Source of the DNA: an uncultured Aquimarina sp.
GTDB lineage: Bacteria > Bacteroidota > Bacteroidia > Flavobacteriales > Flavobacteriaceae
Assembly (NCBI GenBank): GCA_947501475.1
Contig: CANMWA010000013.1
Coordinates: forward strand, 108,899-172,898
Direction: 5' to 3'
Length of the DNA stretch: 64,000 nucleotides
Notes under the pieces: generated by a model
What the model was told of the DNA's origin: nothing
The model's input: only the letters and a program-made list of their open reading frames with translations
The model's database searches: none
Shown: piece after piece, positions 57,980 through 64,000 of the stretch
How positions within the stretch are numbered: position 1 is the first letter of the stretch
Layout of the letters: the number at the start of each line of letters is the position of its first letter
Made by a program: the position numbers and the translations under genes

Positions 57980-59194
57980 ATGAAAAAATTACTCTTCACT
58001 ATTACTATACTAGCAAGTATTAACTCAATTTTTGCGCAACAACCACATTATGGCGTAACTGCAGGTAACGGCAATGGTTTACGATTCTGGAATAGCGACA
58101 CCTATAAAATACATATGGGTAACGTTGCAGAAAATCACTATGGCCCTGTTACAGATTATAGTATCAAAATGAATATGAGTAATACTGCAGGTCGAGGATG
58201 GACATGGGGTGTAGCAGGAGTTACTCCAATTGCTGGTTTAAATACTCAAGGAAATATGCAAATCGCAGGAAGTTTTCAAGCAAAAAGCTTAACTGTAAAA
58301 GGAGAATCTTTTGTTGATGGCGGATGGCTGAGAGTTAAAGGAAGTAAAGGATTATATTTTCAAGACTATGGTGGTGGTTTCTATATGACAGACACTAGTT
58401 GGATACGTACCTATGGAAATAAAAACTTTTATCATAATACGGGTACTATGAGGACAGATGGTACTTTTGAAGTTGGACCAAACGGAAATAGGTTTAGAGT
58501 AATCACTACAGGAAACGTTGGAATCGGAGTTACTAGTCCCGCAGAGAAACTTCATATCAATGGAAATATTCGTGGTAATGCTCCCGGTGGGGCATTAAAA
58601 ATAAAGTCAGCTCATGGTTATATAGATGTTGGAGCTCAAAACACATCATGGGCACATATCTATACCGATAGACCAAAAATTATCTTCAATAAAGATGTCT
58701 ATACGACAACTAATGCTTTTTCATCGTATAACAATGATTTGATACTAAGAACAAAGGGAACCGAGCGCTTAAGAATAATGGATGAGAACGGTAATATAGG
58801 CATTGGCACTACATCTCCAGATTCAAAACTTTCTGTAAATGGTAAAATACATGCCAAAGAGGTAAAAGTAGACCTGCTTGGATGGCCAGATTATGTATTT
58901 GAAGAAGAATACAAATTACCCACTCTAGTAGAAGTAGAAAATCACATCCAGAAAAATGGTCATTTGATTAATATACCTTCTGCCAAAGAAGCTGAACAAA
59001 ATGGTGTTTTACTTGGTGAAATGAACAAAAAACTTCTTGAAAAAATCGAAGAACTTACACTGTATACTATAGCGCAAGAAAAGGAAATTAAAGAGTTACA
59101 AGATGTTAAAATCAAAAATCTCGAACTCAAGAATTCTAATTTGGAAAAAAGGCTTTCTAAGCTAGAACTTTTTATTACTTCTAAAGATAAGTAA
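57980..59194 (+). CDS. secreted tail-fibre-like protein with C-terminal coiled coil
   Basis: 'GNVGIGVTSPAEKLHINGNIRG' and 'GNIGIGTTSPDSKLSVNGKIHAKEVKVDLLGWPDYVFEEEYKLPTLVEVENHIQKNGHLINIPSAKEAEQNGVLLGEMNKKLLEKIEELTLYTIAQEKEI'. Confidence 0.8.
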   Translation: MKKLLFTITILASINSIFAQQPHYGVTAGNGNGLRFWNSDTYKIHMGNVAENHYGPVTDYSIKMNMSNTAGRGWTWGVAGVTPIAGLNTQGNMQIAGSFQAKSLTVKGESFVDGGWLRVKGSKGLYFQDYGGGFYMTDTSWIRTYGNKNFYHNTGTMRTDGTFEVGPNGNRFRVITTGNVGIGVTSPAEKLHINGNIRGNAPGGALKIKSAHGYIDVGAQNTSWAHIYTDRPKIIFNKDVYTTTNAFSSYNNDLILRTKGTERLRIMDENGNIGIGTTSPDSKLSVNGKIHAKEVKVDLLGWPDYVFEEEYKLPTLVEVENHIQKNGHLINIPSAKEAEQNGVLLGEMNKKLLEKIEELTLYTIAQEKEIKELQDVKIKNLELKNSNLEKRLSKLELFITSKDK

Positions 59195-59264
59195 TAAATC
59201 AGTATAACATATGGTAAAGAGACCTTCTCAAAAAACATCACCGCTTAATTAAATTAAGACAACA

Positions 59265-62200
59265 ATGAAAAAATCTTTATTAATAATAACGCTCCTAATA
59301 GTATTGTTATTTAGCGGAAAATTATTTTCTCAGAATCCTAATGATATTCCTAAAATTTTTCCCGCTTCTCCTGAAGCTTCTAATTTAGGTCGATTTGGTG
59401 AAATACCAGTGAATTTATCTATCGGGATGAATAGTTTTTCTGTTCCTATTTATACTATTGAAGAATCAGGATTTCAGCTTCCTGTTTCTGTAAATTATCA
59501 ACATAATGGTTTAGTTGTTGATCAGATACCTGGGCATTTAGGAATGGGATGGAACTTAAGTGCAGGAGGTATGATAACGCGACAAATGAGGGGGCGCCCT
59601 GATGAGGATCCTGCTGGATATATAGGCAGTCAAATGACAGGAAAAAATATCGTGATCCCATACATAAATAATCAATTAACCCCACAAAGAAGAAGTAATG
59701 TTAATCAATTAGCGTCAGAAAACTTAATCGATTTACAGCCTGATAAATTCTTGGCAAGTGCAGGTAATATGAATGTTACCTTTTATTTTGATGAAAATAG
59801 AAACCCAGTAATAAAGCCGTATAAACCATATAAAATTGAACTTATAAATAATGATTTTTCATTTAATCAAGGTATAAAAATTACAGATGATAATGGTGTT
59901 CAATATTTTTTCCAAGAAAAAGAAACAACCATGCGTATACAGCCCATTTCTTTAAATGAGATTGCTGGCTCAATGATTGATGGATATACATCTGGGTGGA
60001 AATTATCCAAAGTAATATTGATTAATAACAAGGAGATAACATTCGATTATGAAGCAACTATACACTATCAAAGTACCAAATCTCAAAGTTTTAGAGAATG
60101 GGTTTCAGGAGATCCAAATTGTTCAAGCGTACCGTTATCAACTTCAACACGTAATTATCAAATAACTTCTAAAATTATAGAGAATATTATTTTCCCAAAA
60201 GGAAAAATAGAATTTGATAATACGATCATAACACTTACAGATAATAACGATAACAAAAACAAGTATTTATCTCATCTTGATAGAATACGTATTAGTAATC
60301 AGAATAACGAGTTAATAAATACATATAATTTATATTTTGACAACCTCAATAAAACAAGAAAGCTTTTAACTGAGGTTAGAATTAATAATGATAGCAAGAA
60401 TTTATACAGTTTTGGTTATTATGGATCTCCTCCTGATGACATCAACTTTTATGAACAAGACTTTTGGGGGTATTACAATGCAAACCCTAATAGGTTTTTA
60501 ATTAATTCCCAAAATACATACGACGTATTTGGTGGTAGAAAACCAGACCTGGAAAGAACAAGAGTTGGTGCTCTTAAAACAATTACATACCCAACTAAAG
60601 GTTCTTCAGAGATTGAATATGAACTTAACTCTGTAGATGCAGCTACAAACGAAATTCCTAATACTTGCCAAACTGCCGAATTGGAATTTATTGGCTCGAA
60701 ATCGACAAGCTTAAACTGGCAGGAGCAAAATCAAGGTACCAATTATAAAAGTGAGGAATTAACTTTTACTGTTGAGGAAGATCTTCAATATATTTCAATT
60801 AATATGAATGTAAGAAAGATCGCAGATAGCGGCGGTCCATTAGGAAGCTTTGTATATGGAACAGCAAGAGCTTTGTTAACCAAAGAAGGTGGTTCTACTA
60901 TTGGTTGCGCTGATATAGAATGCTATAGTGGTCCACCAGGCAACGACCGAGAAGGATGTGATGGGGTAGCTCGCTCTATTGGGGGACCAACACATTATTC
61001 TCCAGGAGAAAAAAAGTTAAACAGGCGCTATAAATTAAGACCTGGAACCTACACACTTAAGGTAGTGGTAGAAAATTATGGAGTTGCATTCACCTCTGGT
61101 GATATTTTAGTTGCATCCGCTTTCGTATCCAAACAAGTAGCACCTAAGTTATTAGCAGACGTTGCCGGGATCAGAATTTCTAAAATAAAGAACTGCCCAA
61201 ACGATAACAGTTCAGAATGTATCGAAAAGGAGTTTATTTATGAAGATGAAAATGGTAAGAGTTATGGGAAACTATTTAGAAAACGCAACATTACCAAATA
61301 TAGATTATCTGCAATAAATGGTACGATTGGCAACGCTATTTGTGGTGCTATTTATGATGTGTATTCGAGTAGTAGTAATGTCCCTTTAGGATATTTTATG
61401 GGGTCACATGTTTTTTATGACACTGTTATTGAAAGAATTAAAGGAAATGATAATAATTATTTGGGGTATACCAAAAAAACGTTTGTGTGTAGTCCCGTCG
61501 AACAAAATTTAACCTTTCCTTTTTTAGATGTTGATAATAAAGAATTTAAGAATGGAAAACCGCTAAAAGAAGAAGTTTATAGTAATACCTCTTCAAACCC
61601 TATATCTGTAAAAGAATACACATATGACTTTGGTAGTAACACAACTCCTCTTAACGGAATAAACCAAAGAGTATACGTTCTAAGTATTGGTATTATAGGG
61701 GCTAATAATACAGAGTCCGGTCCTAATAGTTATAAAAGCAACAGTACAGTATTCAGAAATAATATTGATCGCGAATGGTTAGTTAATTCTATATCAAAAG
61801 AAGTATTAAATGGCAACGATTTAATAACTACCCAAAGTAATAGATATAATAATCCAAACGGTCATATAAAAGAGCAAGAAATCATTGACAGTGATAATGA
61901 TAAAATTATTAATAAGTATTTCTACTCATATAATTTAAATTCAGGAGTAAATAATACTTTAACAAGTTTAAATCGTATTGCTTCTGCTATTAAAACACAA
62001 CAATTAAAAGGTCAAGAATTACTTAATACTCAGAATACGAATTACAAAAACTGGGGTAATAACATTGTACTTCCCGAAATCATACAAACTTCAAAAGATA
62101 GTGATCCCTTAGAAACTAGACTAACTTATTATGGTTATGACAATAAAGGTAACCCTTTAGAAATCTCAAAGGCTGATGGTATACATATCAGTTACATTTG

Positions 62201-62522
62201 GGGATACAACAAAGAATACCCAGTTGCCAAATTAGAGAATGCTACGCGAGATCAGATAGAATCATTATCAGGGTTTGGGGCTAGCTTTCATGCAGGTGTA
62301 GCTGGATTGACTAGCACCCAGGAAAACACTTTACGTAGCACATTATCTGATGCCATGATCACTACGTATACTTACAATCCTTTGGTTGGTGTAACCAGTG
62401 TTACTGATCCAAGAGGATATACCATGTACTACCAATATGATGAGTTTAATCGTCTCAAATTTGTAAAAGATGCGCAAGGCAAACTTGTCTCTGAAAACAA
62501 ATACAACTACAAAAACCAATAA
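59265..62522 (+). CDS. large secreted RHS/YD-repeat-type protein
   Basis: Signal peptide; 'PVSVNYQHNGLVVDQIPGHLGMGWNLSAGGMITRQMRG'; C-terminal 'YTYNPLVGVTSVTDPRGYTMYYQYDEFNRLKFVKDAQGKLVSENKYNY'. Confidence 0.85.
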   Translation: MKKSLLIITLLIVLLFSGKLFSQNPNDIPKIFPASPEASNLGRFGEIPVNLSIGMNSFSVPIYTIEESGFQLPVSVNYQHNGLVVDQIPGHLGMGWNLSAGGMITRQMRGRPDEDPAGYIGSQMTGKNIVIPYINNQLTPQRRSNVNQLASENLIDLQPDKFLASAGNMNVTFYFDENRNPVIKPYKPYKIELINNDFSFNQGIKITDDNGVQYFFQEKETTMRIQPISLNEIAGSMIDGYTSGWKLSKVILINNKEITFDYEATIHYQSTKSQSFREWVSGDPNCSSVPLSTSTRNYQITSKIIENIIFPKGKIEFDNTIITLTDNNDNKNKYLSHLDRIRISNQNNELINTYNLYFDNLNKTRKLLTEVRINNDSKNLYSFGYYGSPPDDINFYEQDFWGYYNANPNRFLINSQNTYDVFGGRKPDLERTRVGALKTITYPTKGSSEIEYELNSVDAATNEIPNTCQTAELEFIGSKSTSLNWQEQNQGTNYKSEELTFTVEEDLQYISINMNVRKIADSGGPLGSFVYGTARALLTKEGGSTIGCADIECYSGPPGNDREGCDGVARSIGGPTHYSPGEKKLNRRYKLRPGTYTLKVVVENYGVAFTSGDILVASAFVSKQVAPKLLADVAGIRISKIKNCPNDNSSECIEKEFIYEDENGKSYGKLFRKRNITKYRLSAINGTIGNAICGAIYDVYSSSSNVPLGYFMGSHVFYDTVIERIKGNDNNYLGYTKKTFVCSPVEQNLTFPFLDVDNKEFKNGKPLKEEVYSNTSSNPISVKEYTYDFGSNTTPLNGINQRVYVLSIGIIGANNTESGPNSYKSNSTVFRNNIDREWLVNSISKEVLNGNDLITTQSNRYNNPNGHIKEQEIIDSDNDKIINKYFYSYNLNSGVNNTLTSLNRIASAIKTQQLKGQELLNTQNTNYKNWGNNIVLPEIIQTSKDSDPLETRLTYYGYDNKGNPLEISKADGIHISYIWGYNKEYPVAKLENATRDQIESLSGFGASFHAGVAGLTSTQENTLRSTLSDAMITTYTYNPLVGVTSVTDPRGYTMYYQYDEFNRLKFVKDAQGKLVSENKYNYKNQ

Positions 62523-62534
62523 AAGTCAATCAAA

Positions 62535-64000
62535 ATGAATAGTATCATAAAACATATAAATTGTATTAAGGTTATTTCAGTTTTACTTTTCTTGGTAACC
62601 TCATCAATATACGCACAACAACCTTCTATTTCTGATCAAAAAGATGAAAAGATAACCCCTCAACTAATTCCTATCGATGGTGGGATGAATACCTATTATC
62701 GTGATGCAGATGGAGATACATGGGGAACTTCAAGCAACACTACGCAGGCATTTGTAAGGCCTAATGGGTATGCTTCTAGATCTGGAGATTGTAATGATTC
62801 TAATAGTTCTGTATATCCCAGAAGGTATTATATCGATAATGATGGTGACAATGCAGGATCTAATCAAGAACGATGGTATTGTGGTACTAATGTACCTGCA
62901 AACTACGTAACTAATAACAGTGATTGTAATGATAATGATCCAGCAATCAATCCTTCAACACGATGGTATTTGGATAGAGATCTGGATAATTTTGGAGGAT
63001 CAACCACTTTTATCGGGTGTTCCCCTCCTGGAGGAAGTCCTATATCTGGGTATTACAGAAGGGCCGGAGGAGATTGTAATGATAATAATGCAAGTATCTT
63101 TCCTGGAGCAACAGAAATATGTGATGGTATTGATAATGATTGTGATGGGGCTGTAGATGAAAATAAACCTGCTACTCCCGCTATAGTGACTGTAGTTAAT
63201 AATTGTGGCAATAGTATATTAACAAGAGGAAACCCTCCTAGTGGAATTACCTGGTATTGGCAAAGCTCTTCTTCTGGAACAAGTACCTCGAATTCTTCTG
63301 TAAATCTATTCAGGGGAAGTGGTAGTGTTTATTATTTGAGAGCTAGAAATAATAGTAATGGTTGTTGGAGTAATGCTCGAAAGGTAAATTATAACGTTAA
63401 AGTGATCCCATCTCCACCTTCGGTTACTACGGTATCTAATCAGTGCGGAAAATCAGTACTTACTCGTGGGAATCCTCCTTCTGGAATCACATGGTATTGG
63501 CAAAGTTCATCATCGGGAACAAGCACCGCTAATAGTGCTCCATCAATTACTAGAACTACTGGAAGTACGTATTACCTTAGAGCTAGAAATAATAGTACCG
63601 GATGTTGGAGTGGATCCCTTACAGTAAGATACAGTATCAAGGCAATCCCTACAAAACCAACAGCATCGGTAACTAAGAATTGTGGCAATACGGTACTCAC
63701 CAGAGGCAATCCGCCTAGTGGCATCACCTGGTATTGGCAGAGCTCAGCAGGAGGAACTAGTACTGCTAATGCTTCTAAAACTTATACTCGTACTAGCGGC
63801 ACACAATTCTTTTTAAGAGCTCGAAACAATACTACAGCATGCTGGAGCCCATCCTTGACTATAAATTATAGCATCAATACCCTACCCGCTACCCCCACTA
63901 TAAAATCGGTAACTCAAAATTGTCAAAGTACAGTAATCACCCGTAATAATCCACCTAACGGAATTACGTGGTATTGGCAAAGTAATGCTTCAGGAACTAG
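62535..64000 (+). CDS. large secreted repeat protein, truncated at window end: MopE-like metal-binding motifs plus Ig-like repeats
   Basis: Hand translation MNSIIKHINCIKVISVLLFLVTSSIYAQQ...; 'YYRDADGDTWG', 'YYIDNDGDNAG', 'GDCNDNNASIFPGATEICDGIDNDCDGAVDEN'; four 'NPPSGITWYWQSSxSGTST' repeats at 79-80 aa spacing; no stop in window so absent from the ORF track. Confidence 0.85.
   Translation, partial: MNSIIKHINCIKVISVLLFLVTSSIYAQQPSISDQKDEKITPQLIPIDGGMNTYYRDADGDTWGTSSNTTQAFVRPNGYASRSGDCNDSNSSVYPRRYYIDNDGDNAGSNQERWYCGTNVPANYVTNNSDCNDNDPAINPSTRWYLDRDLDNFGGSTTFIGCSPPGGSPISGYYRRAGGDCNDNNASIFPGATEICDGIDNDCDGAVDENKPATPAIVTVVNNCGNSILTRGNPPSGITWYWQSSSSGTSTSNSSVNLFRGSGSVYYLRARNNSNGCWSNARKVNYNVKVIPSPPSVTTVSNQCGKSVLTRGNPPSGITWYWQSSSSGTSTANSAPSITRTTGSTYYLRARNNSTGCWSGSLTVRYSIKAIPTKPTASVTKNCGNTVLTRGNPPSGITWYWQSSAGGTSTANASKTYTRTSGTQFFLRARNNTTACWSPSLTINYSINTLPATPTIKSVTQNCQSTVITRNNPPNGITWYWQSNASGT

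Noticed and set aside
62920-63156. 78-aa plus-strand ORF (MIVMIMIQQSIL...)
   Set aside because: Alternative frame of the DxDGD metal-binding repeats in the larger truncated CDS.
1-64000. tRNA or rRNA genes, IS transposases, integrases, prophage structural modules
   Set aside because: No cloverleaf, rRNA motif, DDE/Y-recombinase or phage morphogenesis protein recognised on reading; the tail-fibre-like protein at 57980 is a common secreted type in Bacteroidota and has no phage context.

Overview
AT-rich chromosomal window from a member of the Bacteroidota, most likely a marine Flavobacteriia (T9SS-type C-terminal signals, DUF2490, LETM1-related protein, 2TM-domain and LytTR proteins, TAnnTTTG-like promoters). 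It contains about 50 credible protein genes and no recognisable rRNA, tRNA, CRISPR array or canonical IS transposase. Most genes are ordinary: hydrolases, peptidases, secreted proteins, ECF sigma factors and two-component systems. The accessory-looking parts are: (i) 33295-33525, an exact 21-bp lattice of 11 degenerate repeats built on TGTAACAGATTACAA, upstream of an orphan gene; (ii) 34343-35207, a cluster of palindromic modules in which a DUF559 PD-(D/E)XK nuclease gene sits between the same two modules that bound two short non-coding elements, resembling a nuclease-carrying element with MITE-like derivatives; (iii) 9873-15946, three tandem paralogous BvgS-like sensor kinases with lipoprotein-type signal peptides; (iv) 53480-55803, a histidine kinase with a C-terminal 2TM domain followed by three stand-alone 2TM-domain genes; (v) a BLUF photoreceptor/LytTR regulator neighbourhood with unlisted small exported-peptide ORFs; (vi) an RHS/YD protein followed by a repeat-rich secreted protein running off the window end. 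All family calls come from reading the translations; no database search was run.
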